Origin: Hippasteria phrygiana
Lineage: Eukaryota; Echinodermata; Asteroidea; Valvatida; Goniasteridae
Direction: 5' to 3'
DNA length: 64,000 nucleotides
Assembly (NCBI GenBank): GCA_037893225.1
Contig: JAZGUH010000152.1
Coordinates: forward strand, 62,001 to 126,000
This document shows positions 41,131 to 54,213 of the stretch, in pieces. The notes below the pieces were generated by a model, which searched no databases, was not told the DNA's origin, and worked only from the letters and a program-made list of their open reading frames with translations. Numbering within the stretch: position 1 is the first letter of the stretch; each line of letters starts with the position of its first letter. The position numbers and the translations under genes were made by a program.

Positions 41131-43453
41131 ACTAGAGCTTTGGTGTTTGTGGACAAACACAGGGCTGTTTCGTTTGGGGGGTTTTTGGTAGTTTGATTCT
41201 TAATTTTTGAGATTTCAATGGTGGATCAAAAAATCTCGTTTTACATTCATGGTCGTCTACGACAGGTCATGCAATCACGTAGGCTTATTCATAATCGTTT
41301 TGGAAATGTGAGCATACAAGGAGTTGATGACCATGATTACGTCATCAGACGTCACACATTTTTCACATTTATATTTAAGTGTGTATGACCTAAAAATATA
41401 TTACAAGAATTATCAAAAATTGTTTAAAATTCATGTTAGATACCACGTTTCAACTTAATCGAACTTGTACTTTTGTAGATAGATGGCTTCAAAAACTGCC
41501 CCTTTAAGATGACGTCACGTGACATGTGATGAAGTCATCATAATGTCATGTCAATTTTCATCTATGAACCTGCAGATCTGCCTGGATATTACATTTCAAC
41601 TTAATCGAACTTGTACTTTTGTTTATATGTGGCTTCAAAAACTGCCCCTTTAAGATGACGTCAGGTGACATGTGATGAAGTCATCATAACGTCATGTCAA
41701 TTTTCATCTATAAACCTGCTGGCCTACTTAGATATTACATTTCAACTTAATCGAGCTTGTACTTTTGTAGATATGGCTTCAAAAACTGCCCCTTTAAGAT
41801 GACGTCACGTGACATGTGATGACATCATGATAATGTCATGTCAATTTTCAGCTATAAACCTACTGGGCTACCTAGATATTACTTTTCAACTTAATCGAAC
41901 TTGTAATTTTGTTTATATATGGCTTCAAAAACTGCCCCTTTAAGATGACGTCACGTGACATGTGATGACGTCATCATAACGTCAATTCAATTTTTATCTA
42001 TAAACCTAGTGGGCTACCTAGATATTACTTTTGAACTTAATCGGACTTGTGCTTTTGTAGACATATGGCTTCAAAAACTGCCCCTTTAAGATGACGTCAC
42101 GTGACATGTGATGACATCAATTATGATAATGTCATGTCAATTTTCAGCTATAAACCTACTGGGCTACCTAGATATTACTTTTCAACTTAATCGAATTTGT
42201 ACTTTTGTAGATATATGGCTTCAAAAACTGCCCCTTTAAGATGACGTCACGTGGCATGTCATGACGTCATCAAGAGGTAAAAGTTCGGCACACATTGTGA
42301 GCAGTTAGTCTAAGTGTCTGCCAAGTTTAAAAGTACCCAAAGTGCCGGTAAGAAAGAAAACGTGTACAAATGCTATAGGCAATAATCTAGCGAGTGCCCC
42401 TTTAAGATGACACCACGTGACATGTTATGACTTGATCATAACGTCATGTCAATTTTCATCTATAACACCAGGTGGCATACCTTACGTTCCAACTGAATCG
42501 GACTTGTACTTTTGTAGATATATGGCTTCGAAAAATGCCCCTTTAAGATGACGTCACGTGACATGTGATGACGTCATCAGGACGTAAAAGTTCGGCACAC
42601 ATTGTGAGCAGTTGGGGTAAGTGTCTGCCAAGTTTAAAAGTAGCCAATGTGGCCGGTAAGAAAGTAAACGTTTACAAATGCTATGGGCAATATTCTATCG
42701 ACTTGAAAAAAGAATTTTTTTATGACGTCATCATGACGTCACACAATTTTCGCTTTTTAGGGCATATCTTTGAGACATACCAAAGCTGTAACAAAAAGAA
42801 TTTTGAAAATATCTTGTTTTGTTCGCTAGATATATTGAAAAGAATGTTACGATTTTAAAACTTCAAAAATTCAGCGACTTGAAAAAAGACTAGAAATCAA
42901 CCCCTTTTATAAACAGCAAGCTCATAATAGCCATGGTTATCAGCCCGTCCCAGAATTCCTTTGTGTTATATTGAATTTGGTCTAAATTTTGAAATGGCTG
43001 TCATTTCTTACTTGAGTGAGCCACGATCATGAAATTTTGGAATTGGGTACAGAAAAATACAATGTATACATTTTTGTAATCGGATTGACCCTTACATGCG
43101 TTAAAAAAAAACCACATTTTTGATGACGTCATCATGACGTCACACAATTTTCGCTTTTTAAGGCATATCTTTGAGACATACCAAAGCTATAAGAAAAAGA
43201 ATTTTGAAAATATCTTGTTTTGTTCGCTAGATATCATTTAATGAATGTTACGATTTTCAAAATTCAAAAATTCATAAAAAATCACGTGATGACGTCATCA
43301 TGACGTAAAAGTTCGGCATACATTCTGAGCAGTTGGTCTAAGTGTCTGTTAAGTTTAAAGGCAATCGGCTGCATAAAAGTAGCCAAAGTGCCTGGCAGAA
43401 AGAAATCGTGTACAAACCCTATGGGCAAAAGTCTGAAAAAGAAAAAAAAAAAA
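41131..43453 (+). repeat. Array module 2 (type B)
   Basis: Opens CTAGAGCTTTG with the hairpin GTGTTTGT/ACAAACAC (41143-41160). Same interior as module 1 but with only two 400-bp repeats (42722, 43122). The stretch 41600-42720 is nearly identical to module 1 at 38480-39600, so the copies are recent. Confidence 0.85.
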
Positions 43454-43989
43454 AACGAGAGATGTGTGACTGTTGATGAACAGTACACATAGCTTTTCCG
43501 CTCTCCATTTTCTTTTTTTTTTACATGAAAGGAATTAAGGAATAAAGAGTAAGTTTAAAGAGTGAAAGTATTAAGAGTGAAAGTATAATAAAGGTTGCAT
43601 GAAATATACCTTAGATTTGTAGATATGTTTTCTTTGCGATTATAAGTATCGCACTTTGATGTGTTTTGGTACATGTTGGTTCACGTCATTATGGTCTTAA
43701 TTTGGAGAATTAAAAACACAGAATTTTAAAAGGGAATCATTTACAACTCTATTTGTGGGGTTAGCACTGTACATTGTGTACAAATGATGTATATGCGCGA
43801 TGCGCGGCTGTTCGAGTGGCAAATTTTTTTCTCTAGGAAGGTTAGGGGCAATTACCATAAATGGGCGTATCTAGACCGCTATTACGATCAAGCATATTCA
43901 TGATTAAGTTAATTTATATAATAAGCATCGCACGCATTATTCAGACAGCTATATAAGGTTGAAGTAAAAATATTTTGTCTGGCTACTGT

Positions 43990-44057
43990 TGTGGCTATAA
44001 TTGGTTGAGCACTGAAAGCTTTAAACTACAGAGGCCTGGGTTCGAATCCTCTGCCCG
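43990..44057 (+). repeat. tRNA-like segment in module 3
   Basis: GTGGCTATAATTGGTTGAGC resembles an A box and GGGTTCGAATCCT is a perfect B box. CCTCT pairs with AGAGG around it. The acceptor arm does not close, so a functional tRNA is unlikely. TATATAAGG lies about 40 nt upstream. Possible Pol III internal promoter. Confidence 0.5.
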
Positions 44058-45546
44058 ATTTATATTTCAAGGGAAAACACAACGTCTATTTATGACAATT
44101 GACCCTAACTTATCTCACTTCCGTTTTGGACCGGAAGGAAGGGTCACGTGAATTTGCACGTAATATAAAAAATGAAGACCCTGGATTATTCTATCGGTTC
44201 CCATAAAAATCAAAATCAGATCTCTCTCGATTGATTTTTATATTGATTTTCAAAGATTAAACTTTCAAGTTATAAGGCACTTCCGGTTTGGACCGGAAGG
44301 AAGGGTCACGTGACTTTGCACGTAATATAAAAAATGAAGACCCTGGATTATTCTATCAGTTGCCGTAAAAAGCAAAATCAGATCTCTCTCGATTGATTTT
44401 ATATTGATTTTCAAAGATTAAACTTTCAAGTTATAAGGCACTTCCGGTTTAGACCGGAAGGAAGGGTCACGTGAATTTGCACGTAATATAAAAAATGAAG
44501 ACCCTGGATTATTCTATCGGTTCCCGTAAAAATCAAAATCAGATCTCTCTCGATTGATTTTTATATTGATTTTCAAAGATTAAACTTTCAAATTATAAGG
44601 CACTTCCGGTTTGGACCGGAAGGAAGGGTCACGTGACTTTGCACGTAATATAAAAAATGAAGACCCTGGATTATTCTATCAGTTGCCGTAAAAAGCAAAA
44701 TCAGATCTCTCTCGATTGATTTTATATTGATTTTCAAAGATTAAACTTTCAAGTTATAAGGCACTTCCGGTTTAGACCGGAAGGAAGGGTCACGTGACTT
44801 TGCACGTAATATAAAAAAAGAAGACCCTGGATTATTCTATCAGTTGCCGTAAAAAGCAAAATCAGATCTCTCTCGATTGATTTTATATTGATTTTCAAAG
44901 ATTAAACTTTCAAATTATAAGGCACTTCCGGTTTGGACCGGAAGGAAGGGTCACGTGACTTTGCACGTAATATAAAAAATGAAGACCCTGGATTATTCTA
45001 TCGGTTCCCGTAAAAAGCAAAATCAGATCTCTCTCGATTGATTTTATATTGATTTTCAAAGATTAAACTTTCAAATTATAAGGCACTTCCGGTTTGGACC
45101 GGAAGGAAGGGTCACGTGACTTTGCACGTAATACAAAAAATGAAGATCCTGGATTATTCTATCAGTTCACATTAAAGCAAAATCAGATCTCTCACGGTTG
45201 ATTTTATATTGATTTTCAAAAACTAAATCTAGAAATCTTTGGTTGCTTGTAATCTGATACTTGATGACGTCATCGTGACGTCATTATCGGAAAACTCGAG
45301 AACTATGTAAACTATGCTATCTGAAGAAGAAATCTGCATTATATCTCCTGCGGTTGATTTTTCAGCAATTTTTTTAGGTTTAAAGGTCTTTTCATTGCAA
45401 CTTCCGGTCTGGTGACGTCATCAATCTTTCTCCACCTCAACTTGTTCTTAGCGTGAAGCCGATTACATACATCAATTATAGAGTGATTTCAGCAAACTTC
45501 GCCACACACATCGACCGATTATTCATTTTAAGCATTTTTCAACTTG

Positions 45547-45560
45547 CCGCTAGAGGGCGC
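45547..45560 (+). promoter_or_regulatory. CTCF-like core in type A module tail
   Basis: CCGCTAGAGGGCGC differs at one position from the CTCF core CCASYAGRKGGCRS. The same 14-mer is at 47623, 49709, 54700 and 56091. TAGAGGGCAG, which also fits the YAGRKGGCRS part, occurs at 58558, 59514 and 60471 in the 957-bp units. Binding is not shown. Confidence 0.35.
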
Positions 45561-46025
45561 TCGAACATTTTATGACGTCACAAATAATTTTTTTGTGAAG
45601 TACAACCTAGTCGGAGACCAACATCGTTGAAAGCAAGTTCCCATCTTTTTCCACTTTCAAATGATGAGGCACTTCCGGTTTGGACCGGAAGGAAGGGTCA
45701 CGTGATTTGACGCACACGAGATAAAATAAAGGTCCTGGATTATACTATCAATTCCCACAAAAATCAAGTTCCGGGCTCTCACGGTTGATTTTATATTGAT
45801 TTTCAAAGATTAAATCTGCTAATCTTTAATTGCTTGTAATTTGATACATGATGACGTCATCATGACGTCAGAGTAATATGCACGAGTTCAGTACAGGGTC
45901 TGAGTGTATGCCAACTCTCATTAAGATTGAAGTTTGTTTAAGGGCAAAAGTGCCGATTAGAAAAAACGTGCATAAAGTTTATGGGGTTTTGGGGAGAAAA
46001 AGAAAAAGAAGACGAAGAAGAAGAA

Positions 46026-48102
46026 ACGAGAGATGTGTGACTGTTGATGAACAGTACACATAGCTTTTCCGCTCTCCATTTTCTTTTTTTTTTACATGAA
46101 AGGAATTAAGGAATAAAGAGTAAGTTTAAAGAGTGAAAGTATTAAGAGTGAAAGTATAATAAAGGTTGCATGAAATATACCTTAGATTTGTAGATATGTT
46201 TTCTTTGCGATTATAAGTATCGCACTTTTGGTACATGTTGGTTCACGTCATTATGGTCTTAATTTGGAGAATTAAAAACACAGAATTTTAAAAGGGAATC
46301 ATTTACAACTCTATTTGTGGGGTTAGCACTGTACATTGTGTACAAATGATGTATATGCGCGATGCGCGGCTGTTCGAGTGGCAAATTTTTGTCTCTAGGA
46401 AGGTTAGGGGCAATTACCATAAATGGGCGTATCTAGACCGCTATTACGATCAAGCATATTCATGATTAAGTTAATTTATATAATAAGCATCGCACGCATT
46501 ATTCAGACAGCTATATAAGGTTGAAGTAAAAATATTTTGTCTAGCTACTGTTGTGGCTATATTGGTAGAGCACTGAAAGCTTTAGACTACAGAGGCCTGG
46601 GTTCGAATCCTCTGCCCGATTTATATTTCAAGGGAAAACACAACGTCTATTTATGACAATTGACCCTAACTTATCTCACTTCCGTTTTGGACCGGAAGGA
46701 AGGGTCACGTGACTTTGCACGTAATATAAAAAATGAAGACCCTGGATTATTCTATCAGTTGCCGTAAAAAGCAAAATCAGATCTCTCTCGATTGATTTTA
46801 TATTGATTTTCAAAGATTAAACTTTCAAGTTATAAGGCACTTCCGGTTTAGACCGGAAGGAAGGGTCACGTGACTTTGCACGTAATATAAAAAAAGAAGA
46901 CCCTGGATTATTCTATCAGTTGCCGTAAAAAGCAAAATCAGATCTCTCTCGATTGATTTTATATTGATTTTCAAAGATTAAACTTTCAAATTATAAGGCA
47001 CTTCCGGTTTGGACCGGAAGGAAGGGTCACGTGACTTTGCACGTAATATAAAAAATGAAGACCCTGGATTATTCTATCGGTTCCCGTAAAAAGCAAAATC
47101 AGATCTCTCTCGATTGATTTTATATTGATTTTCAAAGATTAAACTTTCAAATTATAAGGCACTTCCGGTTTGGACCGGAAGGAAGGGTCACGTGACTTTG
47201 CACGTAATACAAAAAATGAAGATCCTGGATTATTCTATCAGTTCACATTAAAGCAAAATCAGATCTCTCACGGTTGATTTTATATTGATTTTCAAAAACT
47301 AAATCTAGAAATCTTTGGTTGCTTGTAATCTGATACTTGATGACGTCATCGTGACGTCATTATCGGAAAACTCGAGAACTATGTAAACTGTGCTATCTGA
47401 AGAAGAAATCTGCATTATATCTCCTGCGGTTGATTTTTCAGCAATTTTTTTAGGTTTAAAGGTCTTTTCATTGCAACTTCCGGTCTGGTGACGTCATCAA
47501 TCTTTCTCCACCTCAACTTGTTCTTAGCGTGAAGCCGATTACATACATCAATTATAGAGTGATTTCAGCAAACTTCGCCACACACATCGACCGATTATTC
47601 ATTTTAAGCATTTTTCAACTTGCCGCTAGAGGGCGCTCGAACATTTTATGACGTCACAAATAATTTTTTTGTGAAGTACAACCTAGTCGGAGACCAACAT
47701 CGTTGAAAGCAAGTTCCCATCTTTTTCCACTTTCAAATGATGAGGCACTTCCGGTTTGGACCGGAAGGAAGGGTCACGTGATTTGACGCACACGAGATAA
47801 AATAAAGGTCCTGGATTATACTATCAATTCCCACAAAAATCAAGTTCCGGGCTCTCACGGTTGATTTTATATTGATTTTCAAAGATTAAATCTGCTTATC
47901 TTTAATTGCTTGTAATTTGATACATGATGACGTCATCATGACGTCAGAGTAATATGCACGAGTTCAGTACAGGGTCTGAGTGTATGCCAACTCTCATTAA
48001 GATTGAAGTTTGTTTAAGGGCAAAAGTGCCGATTAGAAAAAACGTGCATAAAGTTTATGGGGTTTTGGGGAGAAAAAGAAAAAGAAGACGAAGAAGAAGA
48101 AA
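46026..48102 (+). repeat. Array module 4 (type A)
   Basis: Same plan as module 3 but with four 160-bp units (46675-47290) plus one diverged unit (47754). Otherwise nearly identical, including the GAAGACGAAGAAGAAGAAA closing tract. Confidence 0.85.
46550..46619 (+). repeat. tRNA-like segment in module 4
   Basis: As in module 3 but with a better A box (GGCTATATTGGTAGAGC) and the same B box. Confidence 0.5.
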
Positions 48103-50180
48103 ACGAGAGATGTGTGACTGTTGATGAACAGTACACATAGCTTTTCCGCTCTGCATTTTTTTTTTTTTTTACATGAAAGGAATTAAGGAATAAAGAGTAA
48201 GTTTAAAGAGTGAAAGTATTAAGAGCGAAAGTATAATAAAGGTTGCATGAAATATACCTTAGATTTGTAGATATGTTTTCTTTGCGATTATAAGTATCGC
48301 ACTTTGATGTGTTTTGGTACATGTTGGTTCACGTCATTATGGTCTTAATTTGGAGAATTAAAAACACAGAATTTAAAAAGGGAATCATTTACAACTCTAT
48401 TTGTGGGGCTAGCACTGTACATTGTGTACAAATGATGTATATGCGCGATGCGCGGCTGTTCGAGTGGCAAATTTTTTTCTCTAGGAAGGTTAGGGGCAAT
48501 TACCATAAATGGGCGTATCTAGACCGCTATTACGATCAAGCATATTCATGATTAAGTTAATTTATATAACAAGCATCGCACGCATTATTCAGACAGCTAT
48601 ATAAGGTTGAAGTAAAAATATTTTGTCTAGCTACTGTTGTGGCTATATTGGTAGAGCACTGAAAGCTTTAGACTACAGAGGCCTGGGTTCGAATCCTCTG
48701 CCCGATTTATATTTCAAGGGAAAACACAACGTCTATTTATGACAATTGACCCTAACTTATCTCACTTCCGTGTTGGACCGGAAGGAAGGGTCACGTGACT
48801 TTGCACGTAATATAAAAAATGAAGACCCTGGATTATTCTATCGGTTCCCGTAAAAAGCAAAATCAGATCTCTCTCGATTGATTCTATATTGATTTTCAAA
48901 GATTAAACTTTCAAGTTGTAAGGCACTTCCGCTTTGGACCGGAAGGAAGGGTCACGTGACTTTGCACGTAATATAAAAAATGAAGACCCTGGATTATTCT
49001 ATCAGTTGCCGTAAAAAGCAAAGTCAGATCTCTCTCGATTGATTTTATATTGATTTTCAAAGATTAAACATTCAAGTTATAAGGCACTTCCGGTTTAGAC
49101 CGGAAGGAAGGGTCACGTGACTTTGCACGTAATATAAAAAAAGAAGACCCTGGATTATTCTATCAGTTGCCGTAAAAAGCAAAATCAGATCTCTCTCGAT
49201 TGATTTTATATTGATTTTCAAAGATTAAACTTTCAAATTATAAGGCACTTCCGGTTTGGACCGGAAGGAAGGGTCACGTGACTTTGCACATAATATAAAA
49301 AATGAAGACCCTGGATTATTCTATCAGTTCACATTAAAGCAAAATCAGATCTCTCACGGTTGATTTTATATTGATTTTTAAAAACTAAATCTAGAAATCT
49401 TTGGTTGCTTGTAATCTGATACTTGATGACGTCATCGTGACGTCATTATCGGAAAACTCGAGAGCTATGTAAACTATGCTATCTGAAGCAGAAATCTGCA
49501 TTATATCTCCTGCGGTTGATTTTTCAGCAATTTTTTTAGGTTTAAAGGTCTTTTCATTGCAACTTCCGGTCTGGTGACGTCATCAATCTTTCTCCACCTC
49601 AACTTGTTCTTAGCGTGAAGCCGATTACATACATCAATTATAGAGTGATTTCAACAAACTTCGCCACACACATCGACCGATTATTCATTTTAAGCATTTT
49701 TCAACTTGCCGCTAGAGGGCGCTCGAACATTTTATGACGTCACAAATAATTTGTTTGTGAAGTACAACCTAGTCGGAGACCAACATCGTTGAAAGCAAGT
49801 TCCCATCTTTTTCCACTTTCAAATGATGAGGCACTTCCGGTTTGGACCGGAAGGAAGGGTCACGTGATTTGACGCACACGAGATAAAATAAAGATCCTGG
49901 ATTATACTATCAATTCCCACAAAAATCAAGTTCCGGGCTCTCACGGTTGATTTTATATTGATTTTCAAAGATTAAATCTGCTAATCTTTAATTGCTTGTA
50001 ATTTGATACGTGATGACGTCATCATGACGTCAGAGTAATATGCACGAGTTCAGTACAGGGTCTGAGTGTATGCCAACTCTCATTAAGATTGAAGTTTGTT
50101 TAAGGGCAAAAGTGCCGATTAGAAAAAACGTGCATAAAGTTTATGGGGTTTGGGGGAGAAAAAGATGAAGAAGAAGAAAA
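48103..50180 (+). repeat. Array module 5 (type A)
   Basis: Same plan, four 160-bp units (48763-49385) plus one diverged unit (49839). Closes with GGGTTTGGGGGAGAAAAAGATG. Confidence 0.85.
48636..48706 (+). repeat. tRNA-like segment in module 5
   Basis: Same sequence as module 4: A box GGCTATATTGGTAGAGC, B box GGGTTCGAATCCT. Confidence 0.5.
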
Positions 50181-51310
50181 AACTAGAGGTCTATGTTTTT
50201 AAGAACATAGGGCTTTTCCATATGTTTTTATGATGTCACTTCGAATTTTGTAAACTAGTGACAAATCTACCTAACCACCAAGTTTCGTGACGATTAGACA
50301 TGGTCTATCCATATGTCTTTCAAGAAATCATGCCTTTAATGACGTCATTATGACTTCAGTAATTTTTCGCATTTATATAAAAGAATGTACGAGCTAACAA
50401 AGCTATTACAAAAGGAATTTGGAATTGAACATGTTCTGTTAATGAGATGTGGTTTTAAGAATCTTTAACGTTAAAATTTTGAAATTACCATAAAAATTAG
50501 ATGATGACGTCATTATGACGTCACCTCAATTTTGATTTATAACATGTACTTGTTTAGCCAACATACCAGGTTTGAATGCAATTGGACTTACGGTTCTCTT
50601 GATATGGGCCCTTGAAAAATGAGCCTTTAAGATGACATCACGTAACACATAATGACGTCATCGTGACATCACTCTTCGGCACACAATTTCAGATTAGGGT
50701 CTATGTTTGGGTTAAGTTTGCTTAAGATCTGATGTTGTTTAGTGACCAAAGTGCCGCAGACAAAATTCGTGTTTAAGAAGAAACCAAAATAGTGGGTATT
50801 GTGTAGTTTAGGATTTCTGTATTAATTGTGTTCATGTTAGCTTCTGGAGTATTTGATTATTCCAAAAGCCTTTTTTTGTTACTAAAGTAGACTTCTCTGA
50901 ATCCCAATGACACGTGCTTTTGTGATTTGGAAAGGTTTTTTAAGGCGGAAAATACGATTTTCTTACGTTGTGTCACGTTTTGGCTCGGTCAACTACTCTC
51001 CCACCAGCTATATATCCGTGTAAAGCTGGGTATTGCGCAATCACGTATTTTGTTACCTCTTAGCTAACGATTTCACTCCAAAAAACCCCTGCAGATGTTC
51101 TTCGACGTGGCCCTTTGTTCTGAATGTGGCAAAACGAACAATTTTCAAGTAGATTGTGTTCATGCCTGGGCGAAAGTGTACTAAACTACACAATCGCGCG
51201 AACAGAACAAAAACAAAGGCTTTCCTGCTGTAGCGGAAACGCCAAAAAATGTGCGTCTGTTGTAAACATACGCATGGCTTTTCCTTTTTTTCTTTTTTAT
51301 TTATTAACAT
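50181..51310 (+). repeat. Array module 6 (type C, short, interrupted)
   Basis: Opens CTAGAGGT and hairpin CTATGTT/AACATAG (50191-50210), then GGGCTTTTCC. The type C interior has GACGTCATTATGACGTCACC. Its tail word CCAAAGTGCCGCAGAC is at 50745. A MITE-like insertion (50798-51194) then interrupts it. A second boundary structure lies at 51212-51285. Confidence 0.7.
50798..51194. mobile_element. MITE with perfect 14-bp TIR inside module 6
   Basis: ATTGTGTAGTTTAG at the left and CTAAACTACACAAT at the right, 397 bp apart. The content is unlike the array: no TGACGTCA words except none seen, and a distinct base texture. No transposase. Target duplication not evident. Confidence 0.65.
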
Positions 51311-54213
51311 AAAGTATCAGAAGGTCTATGTCTTTGCTAAGTTTAAGATCTGAGATTATTTTATGATTAACATTTCGTACTCCGAACTTGACCTTTAAGT
51401 TCATGTTACATGCCACACGAAGACGTCATTATGACGTCACTCTTCGCGGCACGACTTTGCATCAGGGTCTATACCTATGCTAACTCTGACTAAGATTCGA
51501 TGTTGTTTGATGACAAAAGTGCCGATCAGAAAATATATGCACAAAGTCTATGGGATTTGGGATAGAACTAAAATAAGAAGCAGAAAAAAAATAGATATAG
51601 GGCCTTCAAAAATGCAAATTTAAGATGACGTCACGTGACATGTGATGACGTCATCATGACGTCATGATTCGGCACCCATCTCGAGTAGATAGTCAATGCA
51701 TATGCCAAGTTTGAAGTTCATGGCATTTGAAGAAGTGCAAAATTTTAAGAGTACAATGAAATTTGAAACATTTACAAATTCATAAAAAATCAGTCGATGA
51801 CGTCATCATGACGTCACCTCGGATTTTGCATGCTAGTGGCACTATCTACCTACCCACCAATTTTTATGACGATCGGACGTACCCTTATGTGTGTTTCAGA
51901 AATGCACATTTTTGATGACGTCATGATGACGTCACACATTTTTCAAATGTATGTGAAAGAATATAGGAGCTAACAAAGCTATTACAAAAAGAATTTTGAA
52001 TTTAGCATGTTCTGTTGGTGAGATATGGCTTTAAGAAACTTTGAAGTTGAAAAACTTTAATATTACTGTAAAATCGTATGATGACGTCATCATGACGTCA
52101 CCTTAATTTTCATCTATAACACGAGCTACCATACCAACATACCAGGTTTGAAGGCAATCGGACCTACCGTTCTCTAGATATAGGCTCTTGAAAAATGCAC
52201 ATTTAAGATGACGTCACATGACACGTGATGACGTCATCATGACGTCACGTTTCGGCTTACATTTTCAGCTTAGGGTCTATGTTTGTGTTAAGTCTGATTA
52301 AGATCCGAGGTTGTTTAGTGACCAAAGTGCCACTTACAAAATTCGTGTACAAAGTCCATGGGATTTGGGATAGAACTAAAAAATTCACAGAAAATCAGCC
52401 GATGACGTCATCATGACGTCACCTCGGATTTTACATGCTATTAGCACTATCTACCTACCCACTAATTTTTATGACGATCGGACGTACCCTTATGTGTGTT
52501 TCAGAAATGCACATTTTTGATGACGTCATGATGACGTCACACATTTTTCAAATGTATGTGAAAGAATATAGGAGCTAACAAAGCTATTACAAAAAGAATT
52601 TTGAATTTAGCATGTTCTGTTGGTGAGATATGGCTTTAAGAAACTTTGAAGTTCAAAAACTTTAATATTACTGTAAAATCGTATGATGACGTGATCATGA
52701 CGTCACCTTAATTTTCATCTATAACACGAGCTACCATACCAACATACCAGGTTTGAAGGCAATCGGACCTACTGTTCTCTAGATATAGGCCCTAGAAAAA
52801 TGCACATTTAAGATGACGTCACATGACACGTGATGACGTCATCATGACGTCACGTTTCGGCTTACATTTTCAGCTGAGGGTCTATGTTTGTGTTAAGTCT
52901 GATTAAGATCCGAGGTTGTTTAGTGACCAAAGTGCCACTTACAAAATTCGTGTACAAAGTCTATGAGATTTGGGATAGAACTAAAAAATTCACAGAAAAT
53001 CAGCCGATGACGTCATCATGACGTCACCTCCGATTTTACATGCTAGTAGCACTATCTACCTACCCACTAATTTTTATGACGATCGGACGTACCCTTATGT
53101 GTGTTTCAGAAATGCACATTTTTGATGACGTCATGATGACGTCACACATTTTTCACATGTATGTGAAAGAATATAGGAGCTAACAAAGCTATTACAAAAA
53201 GAATTTTGAATTTAGCATGTTCTGTTGGTGAGATATGGCTTTAAGAAACTTTGAAGTTGAAAAACTTTAATATTACTGTAAAATCGTATGATGACGTCAT
53301 CATGACGTCACCTTAATTTTCATCTATAACACGAGCTCCCATAACATACCAGGTTTGAAGGCAATCGGACCTACCGTTCTCTAGATATAGGCCCTTGAAA
53401 AATGCACATTTAAGATGACGTCACATGACACGTGATGACGTCATCATGACGTCACGTTTCGGCTTACATTTTCAGCTGAGGGTCTATGTTTGTGTTAAGT
53501 CTGATTAAGATCCGAGGTTGTTTAGTGACCAAAGTGCCACTTACAAAATTCGTGTACAAAGTCTATGGGATTTGGGATAGAACTAAAAAATTCACAGAAA
53601 ATCAGCCGATGACGTCATCATGACGTCACCTCGGATTTTACATGCTAGTAGCACTATCTACCTACCCACTAATTTTTATGACGATCGGACGTACCCTTAT
53701 GTGTGTTTCAGAAATGCACATTTTTGATGACGTCATGATGACGTCACACATTTTTCAAATGTATGTGAAAGAATATAGGAGCTAACAAAGCTATTACAAA
53801 AAGAATTTTGAATTTAGCATGTTCTGTTGATGAGATATGGCTTTAAGAAACTTTGAATTTCAAAAACTTAAAAATTACTATAAAATCGTATGATGACGTC
53901 ATCTTGACGTCACCTCAAATTTCATCTATAACACGAGCTAGCCTACCAAAATATCAGGTTTGAAGGAAATCGGACCTACCGTTCTCTAGATATGGGCCCT
54001 TGAAAAACGCACATTTAAGATGACGTCACGTGACACGTGATGACGTCATCATGACGTCACTCTTCGACATACTATTTCAGCTTAGGGTCTATGTTTGAGG
54101 TAAGTTTGGTTAAGATCTAAAGTTTTTTAAGACCTAAAGTGCCGCGGAGAAAATTCGTGTACAAAGTCTATGGGCTTTTGGTCAGAACTAAAAGAAGAAG
54201 AAAAAAAAAAAAA
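51311..54213 (+). repeat. Array module 7 (type C, 604-bp repeats)
   Basis: After a short piece with its own tail word (51521), four units start with CAGCCGATGACGTCATCATG (or CAGTCGATG) at 51791, 52396, 53001 and 53603: spacing 605, 605 and 602 bp. Each unit contains about five GACGTCA-type palindrome clusters and ends CCAAAGTGCCACTTACAAAA..GTGTACAAAGTCTATGGGATTTGGG. The internal units carry their own closing motif but no opening hairpin. Confidence 0.9.

Larger units (their letters stand above)
43454..46025 (+). repeat. Array module 3 (type A)
   Basis: Opens CGAGAG and hairpin 43462-43490 (ATGTGT.ACTGTT / AACAGTACACAT), then TAGCTTTTCCGC. Next come a unique 490-bp stretch, a tRNA-like segment (43990-44057), seven 160-bp repeats (44107-45215; CACTTCCGGTTTGGACCGG), a tail with a CTCF-like core (45547-45560), one diverged 160-bp unit (45670) and the closing AAAAGTGCCGATTAGAAAAA. 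Confidence 0.85.

Noticed and set aside
43490..43990. Promoter of a protein-coding gene in type A modules (TATATAAGG, ATG frames)
   Set aside because: No open frame of meaningful length follows; the sequence is repeated as non-coding DNA.
45878..46063. Repeated 61-residue frame with KRKRRRRRR at module ends (also within 56422-56832)
   Set aside because: The basic run is the translation of the purine tract; conservation follows the DNA repeat.
46550..46619. A genuine tRNA gene in the array
   Set aside because: The acceptor stem does not close, although the A and B boxes look good.
53221..53260. Hammerhead ribozyme-like TTGATGAG...GAAA near GTTGATGAGATATGGC
   Set aside because: The CUGAUGA core is not conserved among copies (GTTGGTGAG, TTCGCTAGA) and the required flanking stems are missing.
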